A DNA stretch of 64,000 bases, from the NCBI GenBank assembly GCA_021821045.1, contig JAKACW010000021.1, positions 1 through 64,000 of the forward strand, written 5' to 3'. Each line of letters opens with the position of its first letter. Within the stretch, counting starts at the first letter, position 1. The notes below the pieces were generated by a model. The model ran no database searches. It was not told the origin of the DNA and saw only the letters and a list, made by a program, of their open reading frames with translations. Below, one piece after another: positions 9,248 through 17,984 of the stretch. The position numbers and the translations under genes were made by a program. Origin of the DNA: Pseudomonadota bacterium. GTDB lineage: Bacteria; Pseudomonadota; Gammaproteobacteria; JAADHS01.

Positions 9248-10026
9248 AGCGCGCTCCGAATCGCCCACAGATCAGGGAACAGCGGTTTGAATAGCGTCGA
9301 TCTTAAGTAATCGGCGCCACTGGAGCCACCGGTGCCCTGCTTGGTGCCAATGGTTCGTTCCACCATTTTGACGTGGCGGTACCGCCACTCCTGCAAACCT
9401 TCGTCGAGATCGACCAGGCGTTCGCAGACCTGCATCAGTGTCGAGCGATCGCGATAGATCGCCACCAACGTTGCCTGCAGCGGCGCCGATGGCGCGGGTG
9501 GTTGCGTCAGGTCGCGAGTGAGTAGGGCCTCCTCGACTGGGCAATGATTGAGCTTGAGAAAGAGCAGAAAGGAATCCCACAACGAGCGCCGGTGCATGAT
9601 CGATTCGAGCCAAGCGTGTCCCTTTTGGTCCGACGTGTAGCGAGCGAGAGCCTTGACGCTGCGCTGACCGAGTGTGAATTCAAGGGCCCGAAACTGTACA
9701 GACTGAAAACCGCTGGCGCTTTCTAAGCGATGACGAAAGCTGTTAAACGATACCGGCGTCATGGTTTCCAAAATGTCGATTTGCGCCACCAAGGTTTTTA
9801 GGATGGACAGCACCCGTTTGAATCCGTGCAGCACCACGGGTTGGTCGTTGGACTCCAGGCCGCGTTGAATCAACGCCATCTCATGTAGCATCTGTTTGAA
9901 CCACAGCTCATAGACTTGATGAATGGTGATGAACAGCAACTCGTCGTGTTCCGGTCCTTGGGAGACGGGTGTTTGCAGCGCGAGAAGCTCTTCGAGGCGG
10001 AGGTAACTCTGGTAGGAGAGGGGCAT
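9244..10026 (-). CDS. kynA: Tryptophan 2,3-dioxygenase
   Basis: 260 residues, matching bacterial heme tryptophan 2,3-dioxygenases. FITIHQVYELWFKQMLHEM carries the distal His that faces substrate, RYRHVKMVERTIG carries the proximal heme-ligand region, and the C-terminal GTGGSSGADYL is the conserved substrate loop. It oxidises L-tryptophan to N-formylkynurenine, the first step of the kynurenine route. It is the first gene of a minus-strand unit with kynureninase and a PAS-like protein. It lacks the longer N-terminal arm of some homologues, but the catalytic core is complete. Confidence 0.95.
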   Translation of the reverse strand: MPLSYQSYLRLEELLALQTPVSQGPEHDELLFITIHQVYELWFKQMLHEMALIQRGLESNDQPVVLHGFKRVLSILKTLVAQIDILETMTPVSFNSFRHRLESASGFQSVQFRALEFTLGQRSVKALARYTSDQKGHAWLESIMHRRSLWDSFLLFLKLNHCPVEEALLTRDLTQPPAPSAPLQATLVAIYRDRSTLMQVCERLVDLDEGLQEWRYRHVKMVERTIGTKQGTGGSSGADYLRSTLFKPLFPDLWAIRSAL

Positions 10027-10168
10027 TTCAATCCTCGCAGCGGGGAATAGCTAAAAGGTGTCAAGAAGATCGCCCGCCGGCCGCTGTGTTACGTTGAACG
10101 CTGTCCCCGAATAATGCGACGGCGCACCGATAAACGGCGAACATCTCCTTAACTATTGTAGCTGCGCC

Positions 10169-10921
10169 ATGACTGAAACCGAAGAATGGATCACTTATCA
10201 CTTGGACCTGCCGAGAGGTAGCTGTCGCGAGTATCGCGTGTCGGTGCTGACCGGTTTGGCGCGCAGAAACGAAGCGCAGGCGTTGCCGCAGTGGACTAAC
10301 CTCTCCCATCATCGCTGCAAGCATTGCACGTTGGATGACAAGCGGCACAGCCAGTGCCCTTTGGCGGCGTCCTTGGTCGACTTGGTCGCCGACTGGTCAG
10401 ATGCCACGTCCCACGATTCGGTCCACTTGAACGTCATCACGGCCCATCGGCAAATCACCGCCGACACCACCATGCAGCGGGCGTTGAGTTCTCTGCTGGG
10501 GTTGGTTATGGCGACGTCCGCCTGCCCGTCGATGGGCTTTTTCCGTCCGATGGCGCGCTATCATCTGCCGGTATCGACGCACGAAGAAACCATGTTTCGC
10601 GTCGTATCGACGTATTTGTTGGCGCGCTATTTCATGAACGGCTCAGCGAACAGCGACGTCGGCTTCGAATCGCTGCTGGCCATATATCGCGACTTGCGCG
10701 AGATCAACATACAGATCGCCAAGCGGATCCAGGATGGCGGCAAGAATGAAGCGACGACCAATGCTGTCGTTCTGCTGCACGTGTTGACTTGCGTGCTGCC
10801 CTCGTCGATGGAGGATTCGTTGCAGGAACTGCGCATGCTTTTCGGTCCTGCCGTGGGCCAGCTGCGCCTGGCTGAATTGGAACGCGACGCTGCGGCCGAC
10901 GAAAACTCCGCACCCACCTAA
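10169..10921 (+). CDS. Conserved hypothetical protein with N-terminal Cys cluster
   Basis: 250 residues, no signal peptide or membrane segment. Around residues 50-65 it has HHRCKHCTLDDKRHSQCPLA, a CxxC plus a further Cys that may bind zinc or an iron-sulfur cluster. The rest is mostly alpha-helical, with a recognisable conserved block CPSMGFFRPMARYHLPVSTHEETMFRVVSTYLLARYF. I have seen this architecture in uncharacterised proteobacterial proteins but cannot assign a function. It is divergent from the dioxygenase gene with a 142-base gap and appears monocistronic. Confidence 0.75.
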   Translation: MTETEEWITYHLDLPRGSCREYRVSVLTGLARRNEAQALPQWTNLSHHRCKHCTLDDKRHSQCPLAASLVDLVADWSDATSHDSVHLNVITAHRQITADTTMQRALSSLLGLVMATSACPSMGFFRPMARYHLPVSTHEETMFRVVSTYLLARYFMNGSANSDVGFESLLAIYRDLREINIQIAKRIQDGGKNEATTNAVVLLHVLTCVLPSSMEDSLQELRMLFGPAVGQLRLAELERDAAADENSAPT

Positions 10922-11095
10922 ACAATTTCTCGCCGATGGCGCCGACGCGTGGCATCCTCTTCCCCAACAGCGATAGCCTTATTTGACTAGGCCTAAATTA
11001 TTGTCGCGGATGCACGTTAACAGGGGACGTCCGCAAGCGCACGTTGTCTAATGTGATTTGAATTGCGGCGCAGAAAGCTGGGAGAATCGAGCGTC

Positions 11096-11245
11096 ATGAA
11101 GTCGAAAACGATGAATGCCACGTTGGGCGTCACCGCGATCGTGGTCGGGATTTTGGCTCTGCCCGTCGCGGCATTTGTGAATTGGGGGCTCGGGTTGTTC
11201 ATGCTGAGCATCCCGGTGTACCTGGTGTACAAAGCCGGAGACTGA
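11096..11245 (+). CDS. Small membrane protein, 49 residues
   Basis: From ATG 11096 the product begins MKSKTMNATLG, then has two hydrophobic stretches (VTAIVVGILALPVAAFV and GLGLFMLSIPVYLVY), so it would be a two-helix inner-membrane peptide. A GGGAG lies about 12 bases upstream; an in-frame start at 11063 would add Arg-rich residues without obvious meaning. No family is recognised. It lies alone between the Cys-cluster protein and a REP-type inverted pair. The balanced hydrophobic pattern argues for a real gene, but small size keeps confidence moderate. Confidence 0.5.
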   Translation: MKSKTMNATLGVTAIVVGILALPVAAFVNWGLGLFMLSIPVYLVYKAGD

Positions 11246-11320
11246 TTCTCTAGGATCGGGGTCGCTGGTGTGGGATGAGTTCGCAATTTGGTTCGGCTCT
11301 GACGCCGAGTCGGTCGGGGA

Positions 11321-11386
11321 ATCGCGCTAGGAAACCGCTTCCACAGCGACAAGTGGGCCGGTTGTGGAGCGGTTTCCTACCGCGAT
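11321..11386. repeat. REP-type inverted pair (REPIN-like), copy 1
   Basis: Left arm 11321-11345 (ATCGCGCTAGGAAACCGC then TTCCACA) and right arm 11363-11386 (TGTGGAGCGG, TTTCCTA, CCGCGAT) are near-perfect inverted copies, separated by 17 bases. Each arm is itself a small hairpin of type GCGG-loop-CCGC. It lies between convergent genes and could also act as a transcription stop. The same unit recurs at three other intergenic sites in the window. Confidence 0.85.
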
Positions 11387-11456
11387 TTTCGATTCGAATC
11401 GACGCCGCCCCCCATTCGAATGTCGGCGCTGACTCAAATCGCGACTGAAGCCGATC

Positions 11457-12263
11457 CTACTCGGTTTTGTCTTTCTCGATTAGCGCGTACGCCGAGTGAT
11501 TGTGGATGGACTCGAAGTTCTCCGATTCCACCGTATACGCTTCGATGCGCGAATCCTTGGCCAAGTGGACTGCGACGTCGCGAACCATGTCTTCGACGAA
11601 CTTGGGATTCTCGTAAGCTTTCTCGGTCACCCACTTCTCGTCCGGACGCTTTACCAAACCGAAAATTTCGCACGACGCTTCCTGCTCGACGATTTGAATC
11701 AAATCCTCGATCCACACAAAGTCGCTGGTGCGCACCGTGACGGTGACGTGAGAGCGCTGATTGTGCGCGCCATGTTTGGAGATCTTCTTCGAGCACGGAC
11801 AGAGACTGGTGACCGGCACCAAGACTTTCAACGTGGTGCGCGCCTCGCCGTTGACCAAGCTGCCGGTGATGGACACATCGTAATCCAGCAGGCTCTTTAC
11901 GCCGGAAACCGGAGCCGTCTTGTTGACGAAGTAGGGGAATGACATTTCGATGTGGCCGGAATCCGCATCCAGCGTTTCGGTCATCTCCCGCAGCATATCG
12001 GCAAAGGACTCCACGGAGATTTCGCGCTCGCGGCGATTGAGAATTTCGACGAACCGCGACATGTGGGTGCCTTTGAAATTGTGGGGCAGATTCACATACA
12101 TGTTGAACGTGGCGATGGTGTGTTGCTCGCCCTCGCTGCGGTCTTTTACGCGGACGGGATGTCGGATGCCCTTGATCCCGACTTTGTTGATGGGGATCTG
12201 GCGGGTGTCGACGCTGCTTTGCACGTCGGCGATCTTGGCATAGGCGTCGTTGGCTGCTGTCAT
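11457..12263 (-). CDS. folE2: GTP cyclohydrolase FolE2 (type IB)
   Basis: 268 residues typical of the FolE2 family: a short N-terminal segment, then [19 protein letters not shown], the metal/catalytic motif [10 protein letters not shown] with the conserved Cys, and HNQRSHVTV. FolE2 converts GTP to dihydroneopterin triphosphate, feeding folate and queuosine, and works with metals other than zinc, often important in zinc-poor conditions. I chose the ATG at 12263, which has GAGGG at good spacing; a GTG three codons earlier overlaps that site. It ends a five-gene minus-strand unit, 19 bases after queD, which fits a queuosine role. Confidence 0.95.
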   Translation of the reverse strand: MTAANDAYAKIADVQSSVDTRQIPINKVGIKGIRHPVRVKDRSEGEQHTIATFNMYVNLPHNFKGTHMSRFVEILNRREREISVESFADMLREMTETLDADSGHIEMSFPYFVNKTAPVSGVKSLLDYDVSITGSLVNGEARTTLKVLVPVTSLCPCSKKISKHGAHNQRSHVTVTVRTSDFVWIEDLIQIVEQEASCEIFGLVKRPDEKWVTEKAYENPKFVEDMVRDVAVHLAKDSRIEAYTVESENFESIHNHSAYALIEKDKTE

Positions 12264-12282
12264 CTTCTTCACCCTCGTTGCG

Positions 12283-12669
12283 TTATGACCGCGTTTCCGT
12301 GTATTTCACACAGGCGCGTTCGGTTTCCCAGATCGTTACCGCGGAGACGTGCACGCGGTCGTTGTTCAATTTCGCGGTTAGGCCGCGGTAGAAAAACTGG
12401 GCAATGTTTTCGGCCGTGGGATTAATCTCCCTGAACGGCGCCAGATCGTTCAAATTGCGATGGTCCAACTCGTCGGCCAATGTTTTCGACGCGGCGCGGA
12501 TGGTTTTAAAATCCAACCCCATGCCCACTTCATCCAAGGCGTTGGCCGTCACTTCGACTTCCACCTTCCAGTTATGACCGTGCAAACGAGAACAATCTCC
12601 CGGATAGTGGCGCAGGCTATGGGCCGAAGCGAAGTCCAACACGACACGCAATGTATATTCAGAGGGCAT
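12283..12669 (-). CDS. queD: 6-carboxy-5,6,7,8-tetrahydropterin synthase (QueD)
   Basis: 128 residues of the PTPS/QueD family. [26 protein letters not shown] carries the conserved Cys and the HGH zinc ligands. The [10 protein letters not shown] block matches the second conserved region, and [11 protein letters not shown] ends the domain. It turns dihydroneopterin triphosphate, the FolE2 product, into carboxytetrahydropterin for deazapurine (queuosine) synthesis. It begins 10 bases after the dxs stop and is followed by folE2, so product and substrate enzymes are cotranslated. A pterin-type PTPS role is less likely in this context. Confidence 0.92.
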   Translation of the reverse strand: MPSEYTLRVVLDFASAHSLRHYPGDCSRLHGHNWKVEVEVTANALDEVGMGLDFKTIRAASKTLADELDHRNLNDLAPFREINPTAENIAQFFYRGLTAKLNNDRVHVSAVTIWETERACVKYTETRS

Positions 12670-12679
12670 GAATACCTGA

Positions 12680-14578
12680 CTATTTTGCTAAGATATTAAC
12701 CGGACCGGTTGAGACTGGCAAGGTACGCAGGAAACGCACGATGCTGGCGTGAATCCCCTCGGCTGAGAGTCCGCAGTCCGCCAACAGTTCCTCGCGCTCG
12801 CCATGGGCGACGTAAGTGTCGGGCAATCCGATGATCGAGATCGGGGTTTTTATCTGTTTTTCGGCTAGGAACTCGGCAACCCCCGAGCCCGCGCCGCCGA
12901 TTGCCGCATTTTCTTCCACGGTTATCAGAACATCGTGGGACTGGGCAAGGTCGAGGATGAGATCGACATCGAGCGGTTTGACGAAGCGCATATTGGCCAC
13001 GGTGGCACCGAGCGCGGCACCCGCTTCCAGCGCCGGAGCGAGCATGCTGCCAAACGCGAGAATGGCGATGCCCGCGCCGCGACGGCGAATTTCGCCCTTG
13101 CCAATGGGGAGGGTGCTGAGCGCCGGTTCAATGCGAACGCCGGGACCGGAACCCCGTGGATAACGCACGGCGGCGGGGCCATGGTGGTAGTAGCCGGTGG
13201 AAAGCATCTGGCGGCATTCGTTTTCGTCCGCCGGCGCCATGATGACCATGTTCGGAATGCAGCGCAGGTAGCTCAAATCAAACGATCCGGCATGGGTCGG
13301 ACCATCGGGACCGACCAGGCCGCCGCGGTCGATGGCGAACAACACCGGCAGATTTTGCAGTGCCACATCGTGGATCAATTGGTCGTAGGCGCGCTGCAAG
13401 AAGGTGGAATAGATCGCCACGACGGGTTTCAACCCTTCGCAGGCCAAACCGGCCGCCAGCGTCACGCTGTGCTGCTCGGCGATGCCGACATCGAAATAAC
13501 GCTTGGGGAACCGTTCGGAATACGCCACCAGGCCCGAGCCTTCGCGCATGGCGGGCGTGATCGCCACCAGACGCGGATCGTGCTCCGCCATGTCGCACGC
13601 CCATTGCCCGAAAACCGAGGTGTAGGTGGGTCGGCCGGAGGACGATTTGCGCAGCGTGCCGGTTTCCTTGTCGAACGCGGTCACCCCGTGAAACGTGCAA
13701 GGATTGCTCTCCGCCGGTTCGTAGCCCTTGCCTTTGCGCGTGACGATGTGGAGAAAACGCGGACCCTTTTGCTCGCGCAAATTGCGCAGGGTGGTGACCA
13801 ATGTATCCAAGTCGTGGCCGTCGATCGGGCCGATGTAGTTGAAGCCCAATTCCTCGAACAATGTTCCCGGAACGATCATGCCCTTGACGTGTTCCTCAGT
13901 GCGCCGCGCCAGCTCCCACATGCTGGGCATGACGCCGAGCACTTTCTTGCTGCCTTCGCGCACGGTGGAGTAGAGCTTGCCCGAGAGAATGCGTGCCAGA
14001 TAATTTGACATGCCGCCCACATTAGGTGAAATCGACATGTCGTTGTCGTTGAGGATGACCAGCAGATCCGCGTCCAGGTCGCCGGCGTGATTCAACGCTT
14101 CGAAAGCCATGCCGGCGGTCATCGCGCCGTCGCCAATTATCGCGACTGTTTTGAAATCTTTTTCCAGGCGCTGCGCGGCCAATGCCATGCCCAGCGCCGC
14201 GCTGATGGACGTGCTGGAATGACCGACGCCGAATGCGTCGTACTCGCTCTCGCTGCGATTAGGAAATCCGCACAGTCCATCCTTTTGGCGCAGAGTGGCC
14301 ATGCCTTGGCGCCGCCCGGTTAGAATCTTGTGGGGATAGGTTTGGTGGCCGACATCCCACACCAGGCGGTCGTCGGGGGTGTTGAACACATAGTGCAGCG
14401 CGACGGTGAGTTCGACCGTTCCCAGACCCGCGGCCAAATGCCCACCGGTTCTGCTGACCGATTCGATGAGAAAACGCCGCACTTCGGCGGCCACGTCCTT
14501 CAGCTGGGCGGTTGGCAGAGTACGCAGTTCGTGCGGATAGGAGATCTTATCCAGCAGTGGATAGTTGGCCGTCGGCAT
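12680..14578 (-). CDS. dxs: 1-deoxy-D-xylulose-5-phosphate synthase
   Basis: 632 residues from ATG 14578 (a TTG three codons upstream is possible). It has the full transketolase-like layout: [24 protein letters not shown] near the start, the thiamine diphosphate motif [36 protein letters not shown], the pyrimidine domain with [17 protein letters not shown], and the C-terminal transketolase domain. It condenses pyruvate with glyceraldehyde 3-phosphate, the entry step of the MEP isoprenoid pathway. It follows ispA with a 155-base gap and precedes queD closely. Confidence 0.97.
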   Translation of the reverse strand: MPTANYPLLDKISYPHELRTLPTAQLKDVAAEVRRFLIESVSRTGGHLAAGLGTVELTVALHYVFNTPDDRLVWDVGHQTYPHKILTGRRQGMATLRQKDGLCGFPNRSESEYDAFGVGHSSTSISAALGMALAAQRLEKDFKTVAIIGDGAMTAGMAFEALNHAGDLDADLLVILNDNDMSISPNVGGMSNYLARILSGKLYSTVREGSKKVLGVMPSMWELARRTEEHVKGMIVPGTLFEELGFNYIGPIDGHDLDTLVTTLRNLREQKGPRFLHIVTRKGKGYEPAESNPCTFHGVTAFDKETGTLRKSSSGRPTYTSVFGQWACDMAEHDPRLVAITPAMREGSGLVAYSERFPKRYFDVGIAEQHSVTLAAGLACEGLKPVVAIYSTFLQRAYDQLIHDVALQNLPVLFAIDRGGLVGPDGPTHAGSFDLSYLRCIPNMVIMAPADENECRQMLSTGYYHHGPAAVRYPRGSGPGVRIEPALSTLPIGKGEIRRRGAGIAILAFGSMLAPALEAGAALGATVANMRFVKPLDVDLILDLAQSHDVLITVEENAAIGGAGSGVAEFLAEKQIKTPISIIGLPDTYVAHGEREELLADCGLSAEGIHASIVRFLRTLPVSTGPVNILAK

Positions 14579-14733
14579 ATAGTCCAATGTCAGCTCTTGT
14601 GAATGGTTCCGGAGGGGACCTTGGTGTCCCTCTTTATTAGAATTCGTTCCCCGCGCGGTCGGTGGCTTCGCACGATATCTAAGAAAGTCAGAGGGTTGGT
14701 ATTATCTCCAAAAGTCGCTTTTCCCGCCAGCGG

Positions 14734-15642
14734 TTAGCTGGGGCGCGAGACCGTATAAATGGCCAACCAGCGCAGCGGATCCGCTTGGTCGCCAAACAGT
14801 TCAAGTTGGGTTAACGCATCATCCAGGAGGGCCTTGGCATGGTCCCTGGCCGCCGCGAGGCCCATCACGGCGGGGTAGGTGGGTTTGTTGGCGGCGCGGT
14901 CCTTCCCTTGAGTCTTGCCAAGTTGCTCGGTGGGCGCCTCGATATCCAGAATGTCGTCCTGGATCTGAAACGCCAGGCCGATGCGCTGGGCGAAATGGTC
15001 TAGTGCCGAAAGGCTTTTTTCCGACAGACCGTCCACGCTCATGGCGCCCATGACCACCGCCGCGCGAATCAGCGCGCCGGTCTTGTGGATATGCATATTT
15101 TCCAGTTCGGCCAGGCTCAGCTCGCGACCCACGGCGTCCAGATCGATCGCTTGCCCCCCCGCCATACCGCGCGAGCCCGCTGCCACCGCCAGGGCGTCGA
15201 TCATGCGAATGCGAATCGCGGGCGGAACGGTCAGGCTCGGGTCGTGGGCAAGGACGCGGAAGGCTAATGCTTGCAGGGCATCGCCCACGAGAATCGCCGT
15301 TGCTTCGTCGTACGCCACATGACAGGTCGGTTTGCCGCGGCGCAAGTCGTCGTTATCCATGGCCGGCAGGTCGTCGTGCACCAGGGAATAGGCGTGGATG
15401 AGTTCGACTGCGCAGGCGACGCCGTCGGCCTGCTCCAATAGGCCGCCCGCGGCGGTCGCCGCAGCGTACGCCAGCGTGGGTCGAAACCGCTTGCCCCCGT
15501 TAAGCACGGCGTAGCGCATGGCCTCGTGCAGTCGCCCCGGATGAATGGTGGCGGCCGGCAGCCAATGATCCAGCGCAGCGTCGACCCGGTGTCGGTAGTC
15601 GGCGAGCAGGGCGTCGAAGCCGAAGGGAATCTCACTGGCCAT
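14734..15642 (-). CDS. ispA: Farnesyl diphosphate synthase (polyprenyl synthetase)
   Basis: 302 residues with both aspartate-rich motifs of trans-prenyl synthases: LVHDDLPAMDNDDLRRG (DDxxxxD type, with the following RR) and FQIQDDILD. GGKRFRP and KTGALI are also present. It condenses isopentenyl and dimethylallyl diphosphate to geranyl and farnesyl diphosphate for quinones and bactoprenol. The ATG at 15642 overlaps the end of xseB by 11 bases, the usual xseB-ispA coupling, and dxs follows. Confidence 0.95.
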   Translation of the reverse strand: MASEIPFGFDALLADYRHRVDAALDHWLPAATIHPGRLHEAMRYAVLNGGKRFRPTLAYAAATAAGGLLEQADGVACAVELIHAYSLVHDDLPAMDNDDLRRGKPTCHVAYDEATAILVGDALQALAFRVLAHDPSLTVPPAIRIRMIDALAVAAGSRGMAGGQAIDLDAVGRELSLAELENMHIHKTGALIRAAVVMGAMSVDGLSEKSLSALDHFAQRIGLAFQIQDDILDIEAPTEQLGKTQGKDRAANKPTYPAVMGLAAARDHAKALLDDALTQLELFGDQADPLRWLAIYTVSRPS

Positions 15643-15868
15643 TTTCAAAGGGTTCCAGGTTTTCCTCGCCGTCCTTCTCCAGCAGAATCTGCACCTTTTG
15701 TTCGGCTTCGGTCAGTGCTTTTTGGCAGGCGCGGGCGAGTTTGATGCCGCCCTCGAACTGCGCGAGCGATGCCTCCAATGAAAGGTCGCCCTGTTCCATG
15801 GCCTCGACGATTTGCTCGAGCTGGCCAAGCGAGCCCTCGAAGTCGAAGCTCGGTTTCTTCTTTGCCAC
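15632..15868 (-). CDS. xseB: Exodeoxyribonuclease VII small subunit
   Basis: 78 residues, the normal size. FEGSLGQLEQIVEAMEQGDLSLEASLAQFEGGIKLARACQKAL is the diagnostic two-helix XseB fold that packs along the XseA arm. Exonuclease VII degrades single-stranded DNA in both directions. It is the first gene of the minus-strand unit xseB-ispA-dxs-queD-folE2. xseA is not in the window. Confidence 0.95.
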   Translation of the reverse strand: MAKKKPSFDFEGSLGQLEQIVEAMEQGDLSLEASLAQFEGGIKLARACQKALTEAEQKVQILLEKDGEENLEPFENGQ

Positions 15869-15960
15869 GCGGTTGCTCCCTCGCTAGTGTCAGGTAGGGT
15901 GCAACTTTAAACGACCCTTTCCGGCCTCGCCACTGTTGGATGGGGGGAGAATGGGGCCGC

Positions 15961-16012
15961 TTGACAGCGTCGGCGACCGTGGTAGAGTTTAGTCACTTAG
16001 ACTAAGTCTAAG
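15961..16012 (+). promoter_or_regulatory. Predicted promoter with palindromic operator of the rubrerythrin operon
   Basis: A TTGACA (15961-15966) and TAGAGT (15983-15988), 16 bases apart, make a good sigma-70-type promoter. Eight bases downstream lies the perfect palindrome CTTAGACT-A-AGTCTAAG (15996-16012), covering the predicted start site. Its inner 7-1-7 geometry (TTAGACT-A-AGTCTAA) is that of Fur/PerR-superfamily boxes, though the sequence is not canonical. A repressor bound here would block transcription. The operon encodes peroxide/oxidative-stress type proteins, so redox control is plausible but inferred. The rubrerythrin ATG is 125 bases further on. Confidence 0.65.
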
Positions 16013-16137
16013 CTGACCGAGCGGGCTGATTTGAACCGTCGCCCGCCCTGTTAACAGCGCATAAACCCATCTACAATGTGCCCCCTAAAGGGTTGTAATT
16101 ATTTGTGGATTTAGTCGAGCTAACGGAGGAGTGAACC

Positions 16138-16557
16138 ATGAACCTGAAAGGCAGCAAGACAGAGAAGTGTTTGAAGGATGCATTCGCCGGCGAATCGCAG
16201 GCCAACCGTCGTTATCTGTATTTCGCGCAAAAGGCGGATGTGGAAGGTTACAACGACGTGGCGGCCGTGTTCCGCTCCACCGCCGAAGGTGAAACCGGTC
16301 ATGCCCACGGTCACTTGGAATACCTCGAAGCAGTAGGCGATCCGGCGACGGGGCTGCCCATCGGCGCCACCGGTCAAAATCTCAAGTCCGCCATTGCCGG
16401 CGAAACCCATGAATACTCGGATATGTATCCGGGCATGGCGAAGACCGCTCGCGGTGAAGGTTTCGAAGAAATCGCTGATTGGTTCGAAACTCTGGCGAAA
16501 GCCGAACGCTCGCACGCCAACCGTTTCCAAAAGGCGTTGGACGGTCTCGACAAGTAA
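16138..16557 (+). CDS. Rubrerythrin, short form without rubredoxin domain
   Basis: 139 residues, only the four-helix diiron domain. Carboxylate and histidine ligands appear in [32 protein letters not shown] and AERSHANRF. The C-terminal CxxC rubredoxin domain of classical rubrerythrins is missing. Rubrerythrins reduce hydrogen peroxide; without the rubredoxin domain an external electron donor is needed. GGAGGAG precedes the start. The two following genes form a recurrent association with this short form, and the Fe-S protein is a natural candidate donor. Confidence 0.92.
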   Translation: MNLKGSKTEKCLKDAFAGESQANRRYLYFAQKADVEGYNDVAAVFRSTAEGETGHAHGHLEYLEAVGDPATGLPIGATGQNLKSAIAGETHEYSDMYPGMAKTARGEGFEEIADWFETLAKAERSHANRFQKALDGLDK

Positions 16558-16578
16558 TAAAAATCCTGTTCGAAGTTG

Positions 16579-16604
16579 CAGGGCGGCAGCACGGCGCCGC
16601 CCTG
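16579..16604 (+). other. GC-rich hairpin between rubrerythrin and Fe-S oxidoreductase genes
   Basis: A perfect 9-base stem, CAGGGCGGC paired with GCCGCCCTG, with an 8-base loop, sits in the 74-base gap of the operon. There is no T-run, so it is more likely an mRNA-protecting or partial attenuating hairpin than a full terminator. It would let rubrerythrin be made in excess over the downstream proteins. Confidence 0.6.
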
Positions 16605-16631
16605 TCCTATGGCAAACGGAGGGGTCGTAAC

Positions 16632-17984
16632 ATGGAGGAGAAAGCCACAGCCACCGCGCCACGAGAAGGCAGCCTCGGCGCGCCGACACGCCACCCGCTG
16701 GAGTGGCGCGATCCGACGTTTTACGACGAAACGAGCCTCTTCAAAGAACTCGAACGGGTTTTCGACATTTGCCACGGCTGTCGCCGTTGCGTAAGCCTGT
16801 GCAATTCGTTTCCCACGCTTTTTGATCTGGTGGATGAGTCGGACACCATGGAAGTCGACGGTGTCGACAAGAAGGATTACTGGAAGGTCGTCGACGAGTG
16901 TTACCTGTGCGACCTCTGCTACATGACCAAATGCCCCTATGTGCCGCCCCACGAGTGGAACGTCGACTACCCGCACCTGATGTTGCGGGCCAAGGCGTTT
17001 AAATTCAAAAAGGGCGACGTCAAAACCCGCGACAAGATTCTCTCCGCGACGGATGCCGTGGGTTCGCTCGCCGGTATTCCGGTCATCTCCGCAGCAGTGA
17101 ACGCCGCCAATCGCACCCCGGCGTTTCGCGGCGTGTTGGAGAAGGTATTGGGCGTTCACGCCGATGCGGTGTTGCCAAAATACGAGAGTAAGACCGCCCG
17201 GGCGCGGTTAAGCGGCAAACCCAATCCCAGTCTCAGCGCGCGTCCCGCCGGTGGAACGCAAGGCAAGGTGGCGTTGTTCGCAACGTGCTACGGCAACCGC
17301 AACGAACCCCATCTCGCCGAGGACCTCGTCGCGGTGTTCGAGCACAACGGTATTCCGGTGCGCTTGGTGGATAAAGAACAGTGTTGCGGCATGCCCAAGC
17401 TGGAACTGGGCGACTTGGAGGCGGTGGCGCGGGCGAAGGAAGCGAACATCCCCGTGCTGCACAGGATGATCAAGGAAGGATGGGATATCGTCGCGCCCAT
17501 TCCCTCCTGCGTGCTGATGTTCAAGCAGGAATTGCCGCTGATGTTCCCCGAGGACGCCGCGGTGCAGGAAGTGAAAGAGAATATTTACGATCCCTTCGAA
17601 TATTTAATGCTGCGCCACAAGGAAGGTCAGTTCAAGACCGACTTCAAACAACAGTTGGGCAAGGTCGCTTACCACGCACCCTGCCACCTGCGGGTGCAGA
17701 ATATCGGCCCGAAAACCCGCGACACTTTGGCGCTGGTTCCGGGTACTGAAATCGAAACCATCGAGCGCTGTTCGGGGCACAACGGAACGTATGCGGTGAA
17801 AAAAGAATTTCATGAGGCTTCGATGAAAATCGGCCGTCCGGTGTCGACGCGGGTCAAGACGGCGGCGCCCAATTACTACAGCAGCGACTGTCCCATGGCG
17901 GGGCATCAAATTGAAAACGGCTTGCATGATGGTTCAACGCCCACCCATCCGATGACCTTGTTGAGGAAAGCATATGGAATTTAA
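16632..17984 (+). CDS. Fe-S oxidoreductase (GlpC/HdrD-like, CCG domains)
   Basis: 450 residues from ATG 16632 with GGAGGGG upstream. Two 4Fe-4S motifs lie near the N terminus: [11 protein letters not shown] (Cys47, 50, 53, 57) and [14 protein letters not shown]. The C-terminal half holds two CCG-type domains, with [11 protein letters not shown] and [10 protein letters not shown]...CSGHNG. This is the GlpC/heterodisulfide reductase D-like layout, cytoplasmic or membrane-associated, used for electron transfer. The gene neighbours (rubrerythrin before, DUF3501 after, overlapping by 11 bases) suggest a role in passing electrons to the rubrerythrin or in iron-sulfur redox defence. Donor and acceptor are unknown. 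Confidence 0.88.
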   Translation: MEEKATATAPREGSLGAPTRHPLEWRDPTFYDETSLFKELERVFDICHGCRRCVSLCNSFPTLFDLVDESDTMEVDGVDKKDYWKVVDECYLCDLCYMTKCPYVPPHEWNVDYPHLMLRAKAFKFKKGDVKTRDKILSATDAVGSLAGIPVISAAVNAANRTPAFRGVLEKVLGVHADAVLPKYESKTARARLSGKPNPSLSARPAGGTQGKVALFATCYGNRNEPHLAEDLVAVFEHNGIPVRLVDKEQCCGMPKLELGDLEAVARAKEANIPVLHRMIKEGWDIVAPIPSCVLMFKQELPLMFPEDAAVQEVKENIYDPFEYLMLRHKEGQFKTDFKQQLGKVAYHAPCHLRVQNIGPKTRDTLALVPGTEIETIERCSGHNGTYAVKKEFHEASMKIGRPVSTRVKTAAPNYYSSDCPMAGHQIENGLHDGSTPTHPMTLLRKAYGI

